Source of the DNA: an uncultured Muribaculaceae bacterium
Lineage (GTDB): Bacteria; Bacteroidota; Bacteroidia; Bacteroidales; Muribaculaceae
Direction: 5' to 3'
Assembly: GCA_905233915.1 (NCBI GenBank)
Contig: CAJOFM010000008.1
Span: 22,267 to 86,266, forward strand
Length of the DNA stretch: 64,000 nucleotides
In this document: one piece after another, positions 52,585 through 61,603 of the stretch
Layout of the letters: every line of letters starts with the position of its first letter
Position numbering within the stretch: the stretch's first letter is position 1
Notes under the pieces: generated by a model
The model's database searches: none
Told to the model about the DNA's origin: nothing
The model's input: only the letters and a program-made list of their open reading frames with translations
Made by a program: the position numbers and the translations under genes

Positions 52585-53547
52585 TTACTCACGTGGGAGA
52601 CGGCGGAAACCCTCACCCAAGATTTCACTGCTCTCCATGATGTTGACAAAGGCATTCGGGTCAATGTGGTAGAGCACTGAGCGCAACTTAATCATGTCAG
52701 AACGGTCGAGGGTGACATAGAGCATCTTGCGCTCGGTTCCCTTATACAGTCCGCTACCGGTGATGAGTGTACCACCGCGCTTGATGTCATTGATGATAAA
52801 GTCACGGATGGGGTCTGGCGTGTCGGTGATAATGAACATCGTCTTGTAACTCTTCATACCATCCACAACCAGGTCGATAACCTTACCCTCGATGAAGATG
52901 ATGATGACGGAGTAAATGGGCAAACGGATGTCACCAAAGGCGACGAGCGTGCTCAAGGTGATGATACCATCAACAATCATGACAAGGGTACCCAAGGAAA
53001 TCTTGGTGTACTTGTGAAGAATCATCGAGATAATGTCCGATCCGCCACTGGTGGCACCAGAACGGAAAATCAGACCGATAGCCACACCATAGATGATACC
53101 TGCCACCACCGTGTTGAGGAAGTAGTCGGGATGGAACCAGCCACCGTGATGAGGAATCTCGACCATCGACTTCACCATCGAGGGGTCAACGGTGGATGTG
53201 ATAGCGCCATCATGGATGACAGGGTTGTAACCCCACCAGCTCTCAAGAACGAAAGTGAATAAAAAGATCAGAGCCGTTGATACAATGGTCTTGACGCCAA
53301 ACTTGGGGCCAAGGATCCATGTGCCAATAATGAGCAGGGGGATATCCATGCAGATGGCGTAAAGTGAGATCTTCCAGGGCCACAATGTGTTGAACACGTT
53401 ACTCAAACCGTAGGTACCACCTGGTGCCATCAGATAGGGATTGACAAACATCACATCGCCGATGGCGAATAACAGACTACCCACAACGAGCAGGACGTAG
53501 GCCATTACTTCCTGCCATAACTTTCTCTTTGGATTAATTTTTATCAT
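52585..53547 (-). CDS. YitT family membrane protein
   Basis: Inner-membrane protein of unknown transport role, about 320 residues. The N-terminal two-thirds form about five to six helices (YitT_membrane, MAYVLLVVGSLLFAIGDVMFVNPY and GVAIGLIFRSGATSGGSDIISMIL), followed by a cytosolic DUF2179 domain (about 235-315, FIITDTPDPIRDFIINDIKRGGTLI). The ATG at 53547 (MIKINPKRK) is chosen since the frame's upstream ATG at 53568 overlaps the promoter. Confidence 0.92.
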   Translation of the reverse strand: MIKINPKRKLWQEVMAYVLLVVGSLLFAIGDVMFVNPYLMAPGGTYGLSNVFNTLWPWKISLYAICMDIPLLIIGTWILGPKFGVKTIVSTALIFLFTFVLESWWGYNPVIHDGAITSTVDPSMVKSMVEIPHHGGWFHPDYFLNTVVAGIIYGVAIGLIFRSGATSGGSDIISMILHKYTKISLGTLVMIVDGIITLSTLVAFGDIRLPIYSVIIIFIEGKVIDLVVDGMKSYKTMFIITDTPDPIRDFIINDIKRGGTLITGSGLYKGTERKMLYVTLDRSDMIKLRSVLYHIDPNAFVNIMESSEILGEGFRRLPRE

Positions 53548-53565
53548 ATTCTCTGAATTTTGCCG

Positions 53566-53573
53566 CAAAGGTA
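53566..53573 (-). promoter_or_regulatory. -7 element of the yitT-type gene
   Basis: Minus-strand TACCTTTG; the start is near 53559, about 12 bases before the ATG at 53547. Confidence 0.6.
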
Positions 53574-53616
53574 GTCATTTTTATCCAATGACTCACCACA
53601 CCCATATAATAATGTA

Positions 53617-55707
53617 TTAATGGGTCATGCGCTTGAGGACGTTGTAGCTGGGAAGGACGCCCAACTCACCGGCTTTGCTCAAATCGGCCACACCCATGTT
53701 TTTATTACCCATGCGCAGGTACATCAGTCCTCGGTTATAGTAGGCTTCGGCCAAGTCGGGCTTCATCTCGATGGCGGTAGTGTAACAACTGATGGCGCTT
53801 GTGATATCGCCTTGCAGCATATAGATATAGCCCTTGTTGTAGTGGGCGTACACATTGCGGGGTGACAGTTTGATCACCTGGTCCAAGTCACTCTGCACCT
53901 GGTCAAGTACAGTCACGTCCTGTCGCTGACGCAACATGGCATGGGTCTTTGCGTCAGGTGCATCAAGAGGTTGGTCGCCCAAATTGGCATCTTGAGCACG
54001 CGACATGAGGTATTGCATATAGTGGGCATCAGCCCTCAAGAAATAGGCCAGCATGAAAGAAGGGCTCGAGGCAATCGCAGCATCGGCATCGCTGATGGCC
54101 GATTCGGGATTCTTGACCAACAGATAATCAAGGCCACGTGCAAAGTAATCCACACTGCGAGGTTTGGAATTAATCAGCAGGGAGTTATAATACTCAATGT
54201 CGGCAAAATGACGGCGAATATCATCCTCGTTCAACTGGGTCTCACCTTGCACGAGTGCAAGTGTGGCTGGTAACAGGCGGGAATCATTGATATCTGAAAT
54301 CTCACGGATGTAGTAGGTATTACCGTTCAGCTTGTTGTCCTTGGTATAATAAGATAAGGTGAACATGGGCATCGGCTCTACCTCGATGTTGTCATTTTGA
54401 ATGTGGCCGCGCTGACGGTTGGCATACTCTGGCTTGACCGGCTCATTATCGGTCACCGTGAGTAACGTGTTGAAACGGTTCATGATCTCCTCGGCAGTCT
54501 CGGGTTCCTCCTCATTGTTCAAGGCACGCTGCTCAGCCTTCTTGATGGCGGCAGTGGCCTCAATCTCGGCAGGGTTAAAGGTGGAAACATGGGTTTTGTT
54601 GCGCTTGAAGATTGCCATCGCCTTCTCCATATCGGCTTCGGAGCCACGGGTGTCACCCATGCGGCGTTTAGCCTCACCTCGCGCCATGTAACCAGCCTCA
54701 AAATTAGGATACTTCTTCAGAATGGCGGTGAAGTCATTGACTGCATTGCGGTACTGGCGGGTGCGCATGTGAAGCAGGGCACGATTATAGAGTGCCATGA
54801 AATTGGAGGGGTTGCTCTTGAGCACGAAATCAAAGTCACTAATAGCCTTGTTGTTGTCCCCCACCTCGGCACGCAATAGACCACGATTGAAGTGTGCTTC
54901 CTGGCTGGACGGGGCAAGGCTGATAGCATAATCATAGTCAGCCATCGCACCGAAGTAGTCATCCAGATTATACTTCATGTAGGCTCGATTGATGAAGTAG
55001 CCTGCATAGCGGGGTTCAAGCATGATGGCGCTATCCATATCGGCAACAGCACTTTCAAAGTCATGATTGGAGCGGGAGGCTATTTCGGCACGCATGACGT
55101 AGGCAACGGCATTATTCTTGCTCAATGCGATACCTTTATTCAGGTTATCAAGGGCAGTTACCGTGTCCTTGCGGGCCAGGTTCATTTGGGCCAATCCGAT
55201 ATAGGCCCGGTCATTGCGGCGGTCAAGCTGCAACAGCCGGTCAAAAGCCTCTTGAGCTTTGTCATAATCCTTCAAGGCACTCAGGCACACGGCTCGATTG
55301 ATGAGCAGGTTCTTATCCTCGGGCATCAGCTCGAGTCCGGCATCATAGTCCTCGACGGCTCCCGCATAATTTCCCAAATTCTGACGGGAAACACCACGCA
55401 CCTGATAGGCATCGACAATAAAGGGATTGCGCTCTATCGCCATTCCGGCATCCTGTTCCGCACCCTGGTAATCCTCCAGACTGATTTTGGCCACAGAGCG
55501 GTAGAAATAAGGTTCGGCAAGAAACGGCTTAGCCTTGATTGCCTGATTGAAGTATTGGATGGCCAGGATATAGTCCTCAAAGTATAGGGCATTACGGCCT
55601 ATTTTCACAACCTGATCAGTATTAATCTGAGCCTGCGAACCAACAGTTGCCACCAACATTGCAAGCAGCAACACTAAGCGCCATAATATCGATTTATTCT
55701 CCTTCAT
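53617..55707 (-). CDS. Secreted or periplasmic TPR repeat protein
   Basis: The 696-residue protein has a signal peptide (RLVLLLAMLVATVGSQA) followed by at least ten tetratricopeptide repeats (about 30-390, e.g. AYFINRAYMKYNLDDYFGAMADYDYAI), a middle region (about 390-500) without repeats, and a second TPR block towards the end (about 510-690, YAHYNKGYIYMLQGDITSAI). TPRs form scaffolds for protein complexes, so an envelope assembly role is likely, but no partner is evident. It is a single gene. Confidence 0.85.
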   Translation of the reverse strand: MKENKSILWRLVLLLAMLVATVGSQAQINTDQVVKIGRNALYFEDYILAIQYFNQAIKAKPFLAEPYFYRSVAKISLEDYQGAEQDAGMAIERNPFIVDAYQVRGVSRQNLGNYAGAVEDYDAGLELMPEDKNLLINRAVCLSALKDYDKAQEAFDRLLQLDRRNDRAYIGLAQMNLARKDTVTALDNLNKGIALSKNNAVAYVMRAEIASRSNHDFESAVADMDSAIMLEPRYAGYFINRAYMKYNLDDYFGAMADYDYAISLAPSSQEAHFNRGLLRAEVGDNNKAISDFDFVLKSNPSNFMALYNRALLHMRTRQYRNAVNDFTAILKKYPNFEAGYMARGEAKRRMGDTRGSEADMEKAMAIFKRNKTHVSTFNPAEIEATAAIKKAEQRALNNEEEPETAEEIMNRFNTLLTVTDNEPVKPEYANRQRGHIQNDNIEVEPMPMFTLSYYTKDNKLNGNTYYIREISDINDSRLLPATLALVQGETQLNEDDIRRHFADIEYYNSLLINSKPRSVDYFARGLDYLLVKNPESAISDADAAIASSPSFMLAYFLRADAHYMQYLMSRAQDANLGDQPLDAPDAKTHAMLRQRQDVTVLDQVQSDLDQVIKLSPRNVYAHYNKGYIYMLQGDITSAISCYTTAIEMKPDLAEAYYNRGLMYLRMGNKNMGVADLSKAGELGVLPSYNVLKRMTH

Positions 55708-55723
55708 TGCCTTTATTAAACGG

Positions 55724-55731
55724 CAAAAGTA
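55724..55731 (-). promoter_or_regulatory. -7 element of the TPR protein gene
   Basis: Minus-strand TACTTTTG; the start is near 55717, about 10 bases before the ATG. Confidence 0.5.
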
Positions 55732-55776
55732 GATAAAAAATTTAATTCAACGATAGAATTAACTAATCTTACATAA

Positions 55777-57603
55777 TTAATGTACATCCGTTATTGCTGC
55801 ATTAATATCTTCAACTGTAATTGTTGTCAATTGTGATTTACATGAATCAGGTGATGCCGCAAGCCGCACCGCTTGTGCTTTAATTGAACCTTCAAAGAGA
55901 TTGCGTACATAACGAGCATTACCAAAATCCTTTTTTTTGTTAGTTATGCAGCTTTCGAGATGGACAGACAAAACTTGTTCTGCCTCTTCTTCCAACATGA
56001 AATCATACTCTCGCAACATTCTGAGGAAAATCTGTTTTAATTCATCAGCCGAGTAATCCTCAAAATGAATGTAGCGATTAAATCGCGAATGCAACCCAGG
56101 GTTAGATTCAATGAATTTTTGCATCTCGTCTTCATAGCCTGCCAAAATAACTACAAGACGATCACGGTTGTCCTCCATTCGCTTTACTAACGTTGCGATG
56201 GCTTCCTTACCAAAATCCTCTTTGCCTGCACCTATCAAGGAATATGCTTCATCAATAAACAAAACACCATCAAGAGCGCTGTCTATAATCTTATTGGTCT
56301 TTACTGCAGTCTGTCCCACATATTCTGCAATGAGTCCTGAACGGTCGGTCTCCACAAGGTGCGCTTTCTTAAGTATTCCTAATTCTTTATAGATACCAGC
56401 CACAATGCGAGCCACTGTAGTTTTCCCAGTACCTGGATTGCCTGTAAATACACAGTGATAAGATATTGGTGGATTTTTCAATCCTGCTTCTTCGCGTCGG
56501 CGATTAATTTCAATGAAGTTTTTCATAGCCAAAACTTCCTTTTTCACCTGTTTCAAGCCAATCAATGAATCCAAAGCGTCAATAGATGAGCTTGGTGATT
56601 CTGATTTGGATATCTCTGGCTTGTCTATCGGCTTTTTTGTCTTTGATTCCAGTTCTTCTTTGTCCTTTATTCCTCGCAGTCGGAAATCCTCAAGAGTCAT
56701 CTCCATGCGTTTGTTCATGCCAGCAATACCAGCAATAGTCTCTGCCATTTCTAACAGTCCTTGACGCAATTCAATTAGATATTTGTCCTCAGGATCCAAT
56801 GCCTTAACGAGCAATACTAGTTGAAAATCATCAATTCCTTCTGCCGTCACCTTGGTTTCTGTTTCATCGCGAAAAACCTTGTACGTTTCCTCATGAGTTT
56901 CACGAATTTCCTTCCACAACGGTTCATTCAATAACAACTCTCGTCTTAAATCATTATATGAATCATTCTCTTTGTCTTCAACTAAAGCTACGGTAATGGG
57001 AATCAGTAATTGGTTTTCTGGTGTGTCGAGAATAAATTCGGTCTTTAACCCTAAATTCTCGTAGCAATAGATAATATCTTTCGCCAATAAAAGCTTAAGC
57101 GAAAGAAAGAAACTAGACTTATTATATTCTCCCTCATCAGCATTAATACCTCTACCGTTATCAATTACAGCCTCACGCAAACAAGAATCCTTACTCATTC
57201 TCTCAATCAACTCCATAAGTTTTTTGATAGCAGTTCTGCCTTTTTGGTATTCTTCACGTGAGAGCATGATATCCTCATCAATTAAAGAAATACCTTCGCT
57301 TTGAGAACGATGGTCTTCAACTTTAGTAAGAGCATCATATAAAATGCTATATTCATTCTCCTCATCTATTGATACTTGATGATTGTCTGGTATTGATTGG
57401 TTGATGGAACCTGTGCTATTTCTTTTGTCAGGTAATCTTTCAACAATTATTATAGGAATTATCACCAATAAAAATATAAATGCAACAATTAGGATAATGT
57501 CTATAGACGCTCCAGATAGTGACATAATAATTATTGTTACAATTGAAACTACTAAAACACAGCCGCCGAGAGGTGCTTCATAATTATTGCTAGGATCATT
57601 CAT
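55777..57603 (-). CDS. Membrane-anchored CbbX/SpoVK-like AAA+ ATPase
   Basis: The 608-residue protein begins with two hydrophobic helices (about 12-55), followed by a long helical region of unknown fold (about 80-335) and a C-terminal AAA+ domain of the CbbX/SpoVK/EccA group (about 340-608). Walker A is GNPGTGKT (388-395), Walker B LFIDEA (448-453), and an Arg finger lies in SRFNRYIHF. No Rubisco gene is present, so a Rubisco activase role is excluded; remodelling of an envelope complex is more likely. The gene is more AT-rich than its neighbours, suggesting transfer. The ATG at 57603 (MNDPSNN) is chosen; the 33 extra codons upstream look non-coding. Confidence 0.82.
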   Translation of the reverse strand: MNDPSNNYEAPLGGCVLVVSIVTIIIMSLSGASIDIILIVAFIFLLVIIPIIIVERLPDKRNSTGSINQSIPDNHQVSIDEENEYSILYDALTKVEDHRSQSEGISLIDEDIMLSREEYQKGRTAIKKLMELIERMSKDSCLREAVIDNGRGINADEGEYNKSSFFLSLKLLLAKDIIYCYENLGLKTEFILDTPENQLLIPITVALVEDKENDSYNDLRRELLLNEPLWKEIRETHEETYKVFRDETETKVTAEGIDDFQLVLLVKALDPEDKYLIELRQGLLEMAETIAGIAGMNKRMEMTLEDFRLRGIKDKEELESKTKKPIDKPEISKSESPSSSIDALDSLIGLKQVKKEVLAMKNFIEINRRREEAGLKNPPISYHCVFTGNPGTGKTTVARIVAGIYKELGILKKAHLVETDRSGLIAEYVGQTAVKTNKIIDSALDGVLFIDEAYSLIGAGKEDFGKEAIATLVKRMEDNRDRLVVILAGYEDEMQKFIESNPGLHSRFNRYIHFEDYSADELKQIFLRMLREYDFMLEEEAEQVLSVHLESCITNKKKDFGNARYVRNLFEGSIKAQAVRLAASPDSCKSQLTTITVEDINAAITDVH

Positions 57604-57789
57604 GATTATGATAATGATTGGATAATTGAGATCAACTACAAAATTACAATTATAATGCCAAAATCTATGAACCCGCTCATGTATTTTCACATTTTTAGGC
57701 ATTATTTCTTAAAAAGTGTCTTAGGATTTGGCGGGATGGGAAAAAAGTGCGAAATTTGAAGTTTGTAACAAAAAAAGAGGACTTTCGGA

Positions 57790-58653
57790 ATGAGAAAATA
57801 TATCGTCATCGGAATCTTGTTGGCCTTTCTGTTGGCCCCGGCCAACATGGATGCCCGCAAGAAGAAAGACAAGAAAATGGAGAAACGCGTCGTTGAGGTT
57901 GAAAACGTTATCGCCGACGTGGAACAGCCCAGGCGCGAGGTCGCTATCACCAATCCCGCCCAGCAACTTTATGGCGAGTGGGATATCGTGATAATGCGCA
58001 AAAAGAAAGTTTATACCCTGGAGCGCGCCTACCTGTATCTGGATTTTGCAGGAGGTAACAAGGTGTACGGCAATAATGGATGCAACACCATTAATGGCAC
58101 CTTCCAACTGAGCGGCAACAACTTGAAATTCAACGATTTCATATCGACGAATGAATCTTGCCACAACGTCACGAGCGAGAAGACCATCATGCACGCCCTT
58201 GCCGACACGCGCCGCTACACTCTCGAGACCCAATACAATGCCCAGTACCTCAACCTGATGAATTCCAAGGGGAACGTCATCCTGGTGCTCAAGCGCCACA
58301 ACCTTGACGCCATGAACGGGGCATGGCTTATCAAAGAGATTAACAACGAGAACGTCAGTGAACTCAACATGCGTGTTGTCATCGATGCTGTAATGCAGAC
58401 GATCCACGGCGACACGGGATGCAATATCATCAACGGCATCATCACTCTCGACCCGACCAAGGACATGGCCATCCAGTTCGAGGACTTGCATTCTTCGGAT
58501 CACGCTTGCGAGGAGATTGACAACGAGACAGCACTGCTGCTTGCCCTCGAGAGCACTGAATCCTGCAAGCGCATCAACCAGTATGAGATGGCGTTACTTG
58601 ACAACAAGGGCAACATTGTCATCATGCTTCAGCGCATCAACCTGCGGCAATAA
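57790..58653 (+). CDS. META (HslJ-like) domain protein, two domains
   Basis: Exported protein of 287 residues with a signal peptide (MRKYIVIGILLAFLLAPANMDA) and a Lys-rich region. Two META/HslJ-like domains follow, at about 60-165 (LYGEWDIVIM, YGNNGCNTINGTF, TNESC) and about 175-285 (MNGAWLIKEIN, GDTGCNIINGIITL, SSDHAC). Each has the NGCN-type motif and a Cys of the family. The role is unknown; in other bacteria HslJ is linked to heat and antibiotic stress. It is divergent from the AAA+ gene. Confidence 0.85.
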   Translation: MRKYIVIGILLAFLLAPANMDARKKKDKKMEKRVVEVENVIADVEQPRREVAITNPAQQLYGEWDIVIMRKKKVYTLERAYLYLDFAGGNKVYGNNGCNTINGTFQLSGNNLKFNDFISTNESCHNVTSEKTIMHALADTRRYTLETQYNAQYLNLMNSKGNVILVLKRHNLDAMNGAWLIKEINNENVSELNMRVVIDAVMQTIHGDTGCNIINGIITLDPTKDMAIQFEDLHSSDHACEEIDNETALLLALESTESCKRINQYEMALLDNKGNIVIMLQRINLRQ

Positions 58654-58671
58654 TTAGAAAACACCTTTTGT

Positions 58672-58720
58672 TAAAAAATACTGCGCCCCGCTCTAACCAT
58701 CACTTGGTTGGCGGGGCGCA
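58672..58720 (-). terminator. Terminator of the DUF4251 gene
   Basis: TGCGCCCCGC (58682-58691) pairs with GCGGGGCGCA (58711-58720), with a second inner stem AACCA/TGGTT. Reading the minus strand it is followed by a T-run (A-run at 58672-58678), so it ends the leftward gene; it may also stop the META gene. Confidence 0.75.
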
Positions 58721-58802
58721 CGACTTGTTGCTCACATTGAGCTATCATCTATTACCGCTTTTCTTTCATCTATTCAACTTCTTCCTAACTACCGCTTACC
58801 GC

Positions 58803-59402
58803 TTAGCGATGATCCTTGTCACGATAGGGACGGATCTCGCCATAAACCGTCATATTGATAGCTCCACTGATGCGAGCAACAGCATGATTACTATTGTGAT
58901 ATAGAGTAATGTACACATAAGCAATCTCCTTGGTGCTTACAAGCTGATATTCCAAGTGAACATCTCCGTTATCGTCATACTTGATGCGCTTGTCCCGAAC
59001 AGTGCCCTTGGTGGTCCATCCTCCCAAGCCATTGGGGCCGGGACGATAGGTGTTGAAAGCGAACTGGATGATACCGTCTTCATCCTGAACAAGAACGAAG
59101 TTGGCGGCTTCGTTCAGGCCCGTGAATCGGCGACCCATATCAACACTGTTGGCGAGGAGAACAAAATAGCCACGACGCATTGAGTTGGAGGCCTTGGCAT
59201 AGGCGATATCCTCGTTGAGCTCGCGCATCTTCTTTTCGCGAGCCTTCTTCTCCTTCTTTGTCTCTTTAACTGTCTCCTTCTGGTCGATCTTCTCGAGTCT
59301 CACGTTCTCGTCGCTCTCAATTTGGGAGGCATCGGGTGACTGTACCTGGGCAAACACTCCCAGGGGTATGATGGCGCATAATGTTAATATAAAATTCTTC
59401 AT
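58803..59402 (-). CDS. Exported DUF4251-like protein
   Basis: The 199-residue protein has a signal peptide (MKNFILTLCAIIPLGVFA), a charged coiled segment (about 30-65, rich in Glu and Lys), and a C-terminal beta domain (about 75-195) resembling DUF4251 (SMRRGYFVLLANSVDMGRRF, NFVLVQDEDGIIQFAF, VYITLYHNSNHAVARI). The function is unknown; it is common in Bacteroidetes genomes. Confidence 0.75.
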   Translation of the reverse strand: MKNFILTLCAIIPLGVFAQVQSPDASQIESDENVRLEKIDQKETVKETKKEKKAREKKMRELNEDIAYAKASNSMRRGYFVLLANSVDMGRRFTGLNEAANFVLVQDEDGIIQFAFNTYRPGPNGLGGWTTKGTVRDKRIKYDDNGDVHLEYQLVSTKEIAYVYITLYHNSNHAVARISGAINMTVYGEIRPYRDKDHR

Positions 59403-59462
59403 TGTCCTTGAGGTTTTATTGATTATTGTCTATCTATTAGACCAAATAAGTGAAAAAATGTT

Positions 59463-59470
59463 TAATTTTG
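59463..59470 (+). promoter_or_regulatory. -7 element of the CPBP protease gene
   Basis: TAATTTTG; the start is near 59477, with a leader of about 24 bases. Confidence 0.5.
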
Positions 59471-59500
59471 CCTATCAAAAAAATCAAAACCATTTAGGAT

Positions 59501-60385
59501 ATGAAAACCAACATGAAAATGGGAACCCGCTTGCTGGTGCTATTGGTGCTGATGGGCGTAGGATTGATATTTGCATCGGTGTTGAGCATATTGCTCATTA
59601 AACAGGGCTTGCTCACACTACTCACAGTACAGGACTTGCTGGCCTTCATTGTGCCTGCAATCGTCGCCATGGCGATTTTCTACCGCCGACCCTTCCATGC
59701 CATGGGGCTCGACCGTGCACCCGGTTGGTTATCTCTCGTGGTTATTATCCTTTTTTATATCGTATCACTTCCTGCCATGAACTGGCTGGTATCATTCAAT
59801 GAAGCGATGTCCCTGCCATCATGGATGGGAGGCCTGGAGAGTTGGATGCGGGAAGCCGAGGATGCCGCAGCCGAAGCTACTCAAAGGATTCTTGACATCA
59901 ATTCAGCTGGTATGCTGGCTGCCTCGGTGTTTGTCGTGGGCTTTATGGCTGGACTGAGCGAGGAAATGCTCTTTCGCGGGGCGATGTTGCGCACCATGCA
60001 GGACAGCCGTCTAGGCACCCATGCCGTGGTGTGGATCGTTGCCATCCTGTTCAGCGCATTCCACATGCAGTTCTACGGGTTCATCCCTCGCATGGTGCTG
60101 GGACTTTGGTTGGGTTATCTGTTTGTGTGGACCAGGAACCTGTGGGTGCCTATTATCGCCCACACCCTCAACAATAGCACAGTCGTTGTATTCAGCTATC
60201 TCACTAATAAGGGACTTGTCCCCGAGGGGTTCGCCGACAATATCGGTATTCCCGCCGAGGGCGCCCTACCCTGGCTAGCTATTGTCAGCTTCATAGCCAG
60301 CATCATTATCGCCGCATGGGCCTACCGCTGCTTAACGTCAAAAGCTGAAGCCCAAGATGCGATAGACGTTGTTGACCATTGCTAG
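59501..60385 (+). CDS. CPBP family intramembrane metalloprotease
   Basis: Membrane protease of the Abi/CAAX-processing type, 294 residues with about seven helices. The catalytic motif EEMLFR (EExxxR) lies at about 153-158 in GLSEEMLFRGAML; a second motif with FHMQF gives the His, and HTLNNS carries the last His/Asn pair. Substrates are unknown. Its last 48 bases overlap the end of the convergent serine hydrolase gene. Confidence 0.92.
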   Translation: MKTNMKMGTRLLVLLVLMGVGLIFASVLSILLIKQGLLTLLTVQDLLAFIVPAIVAMAIFYRRPFHAMGLDRAPGWLSLVVIILFYIVSLPAMNWLVSFNEAMSLPSWMGGLESWMREAEDAAAEATQRILDINSAGMLAASVFVVGFMAGLSEEMLFRGAMLRTMQDSRLGTHAVVWIVAILFSAFHMQFYGFIPRMVLGLWLGYLFVWTRNLWVPIIAHTLNNSTVVVFSYLTNKGLVPEGFADNIGIPAEGALPWLAIVSFIASIIIAAWAYRCLTSKAEAQDAIDVVDHC

Positions 60386-61456
60386 TCGGTCGATGTCGGG
60401 GCGGGTTGAGAAGAAAAGAAAGATTAAATCCCGCTCAGGAATTTTTCCCGCATAGATGGTAAATCCGCCATTGTCGCCCAAGTGATAGACGTGGGTGGGC
60501 TGATTAGGCATATCCTGAACAAAAAAACCGTAGCCGTAGCCCGTGTGTGGCTGGTAACCATACTCGGCATCGGCAGGAATCTGTATCCATGGATTGTAGG
60601 CAAGGCGCTTGCTGGAGGCAGTCCACACAGTGTTGTCGCGCAATGCACGCTCCCACTTGACAAAGTCGTTGATAGAGCAATACAAGGCACCATCGGCCTT
60701 GGTGGCAAAGAAACTCTCCTCGCCATAGTCGTATTCCTGCCATCGTCCCTTGTCATCGCGTTCATAGCCGTGTGCCAGGTGGGCGATGTCTCGGTCAGGC
60801 TCAAAGTATCGGCAGGTCTGCATCCCAGCCTTGCCAAACACATTCTCGTGCATATATGCCTCAAAGGGAATGCCCGAGGCGCGTTCCACAATCTGGTAGA
60901 TGAGCTGGAATGTGGGATTGATGTACTCGTATTGAGTTCCCGGCTGGAAATTCAGATGGTCGAGCGTGCGCATATACTGCACCGAATTAACATCGGTGCT
61001 GTAGAGCACGAAATTGCGGTCGTTGCGTGGACGCGCATCAGGGATACCGCTGGTGTGGCTCATGATGTGATGCAAGGTGATATCGTTGAAGAACGACGCC
61101 TGGAATTCGGGGAAGAACTTTGACAACGGGTCGTTAAGGGATAATAGGCCCTGCTCGGCGAGCTGCATGAGCGCCACCGCCGAGAACTGTTTTGACACCG
61201 AGGCGATGCAGAAATTAGACTCGAATGTCACCGGAGCCTTGGTCACCATATCAGCCACACCAAAGCAACGACTATAAATCGTGTCACTGCCCTGCATAAT
61301 CAACACAGCCGCACCAGGCTCCTTGGGATTGTTGTACACTGCACCGAAGACCTCGTCGATGCGCTTTGTCATCTCGTCTTTATTCATCATTTGGGCTTGG
61401 ATGGCGGTAACAAAGGCCAGCAACGCCATTACCATGATTATTGTTCTTTTCATCAT
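60338..61456 (-). CDS. Beta-lactamase/transpeptidase-like serine hydrolase
   Basis: Exported enzyme of the class C beta-lactamase and DD-peptidase family, 372 residues. A signal peptide (to about 21) precedes the nucleophile motif SVSK (Ser86, Lys89), the YxN motif in QYEYINPTF (Tyr and Asn), and HLGDNGGF near the end in place of the KTG/HxG motif. Function in the family ranges from esterase and D-aminopeptidase to beta-lactamase, so resistance should not be assumed. A second ATG follows directly. Confidence 0.88.
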   Translation of the reverse strand: MMKRTIIMVMALLAFVTAIQAQMMNKDEMTKRIDEVFGAVYNNPKEPGAAVLIMQGSDTIYSRCFGVADMVTKAPVTFESNFCIASVSKQFSAVALMQLAEQGLLSLNDPLSKFFPEFQASFFNDITLHHIMSHTSGIPDARPRNDRNFVLYSTDVNSVQYMRTLDHLNFQPGTQYEYINPTFQLIYQIVERASGIPFEAYMHENVFGKAGMQTCRYFEPDRDIAHLAHGYERDDKGRWQEYDYGEESFFATKADGALYCSINDFVKWERALRDNTVWTASSKRLAYNPWIQIPADAEYGYQPHTGYGYGFFVQDMPNQPTHVYHLGDNGGFTIYAGKIPERDLIFLFFSTRPDIDRLAMVNNVYRILGFSF

Positions 61457-61460
61457 GGCG

Positions 61461-61468
61461 CAAAGGTA
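61461..61468 (-). promoter_or_regulatory. -7 element of the serine hydrolase gene
   Basis: Minus-strand TACCTTTG; the start would fall at about 61454, within the first ATG of the gene, so the mRNA may be leaderless. Confidence 0.5.
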
Positions 61469-61505
61469 GTAAGAAAAGTTTACAGGTTAGTGGTTAATGG
61501 TTTAA

Positions 61506-61601
61506 TTTTAGGCATTAGGTTGTGAATTTCCCCTAACACCTAAAGCCTAACGCCTAAAGCCTAACGCCTAAAGCCTAACACCTAAAGCCTAATGCCTAAA
61601 A
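61506..61601. repeat. Foldback array of 14-base CCTAACG/CCTAAAG units
   Basis: Five 14-base units (61532-61601) made of heptamers CCTAACR and CCTAAAG, the last being CCTAATGCCTAAAA. The exact complement of that last unit, TTTTAGGCATTAGG, lies at 61506-61519. The array ends two bases before the -24/-12 promoter motif. Confidence 0.9.
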
Positions 61602-61603
61602 AC

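Noticed and set aside
55777..57603. Rubisco activase CbbX
   Set aside because: The AAA+ domain is of that group, but the protein is membrane-bound, has a long extra domain, and there are no Rubisco genes.
60338..61456. Antibiotic-resistance beta-lactamase
   Set aside because: The SxxK and YxN motifs define a broad hydrolase family; nothing shows activity on beta-lactams.
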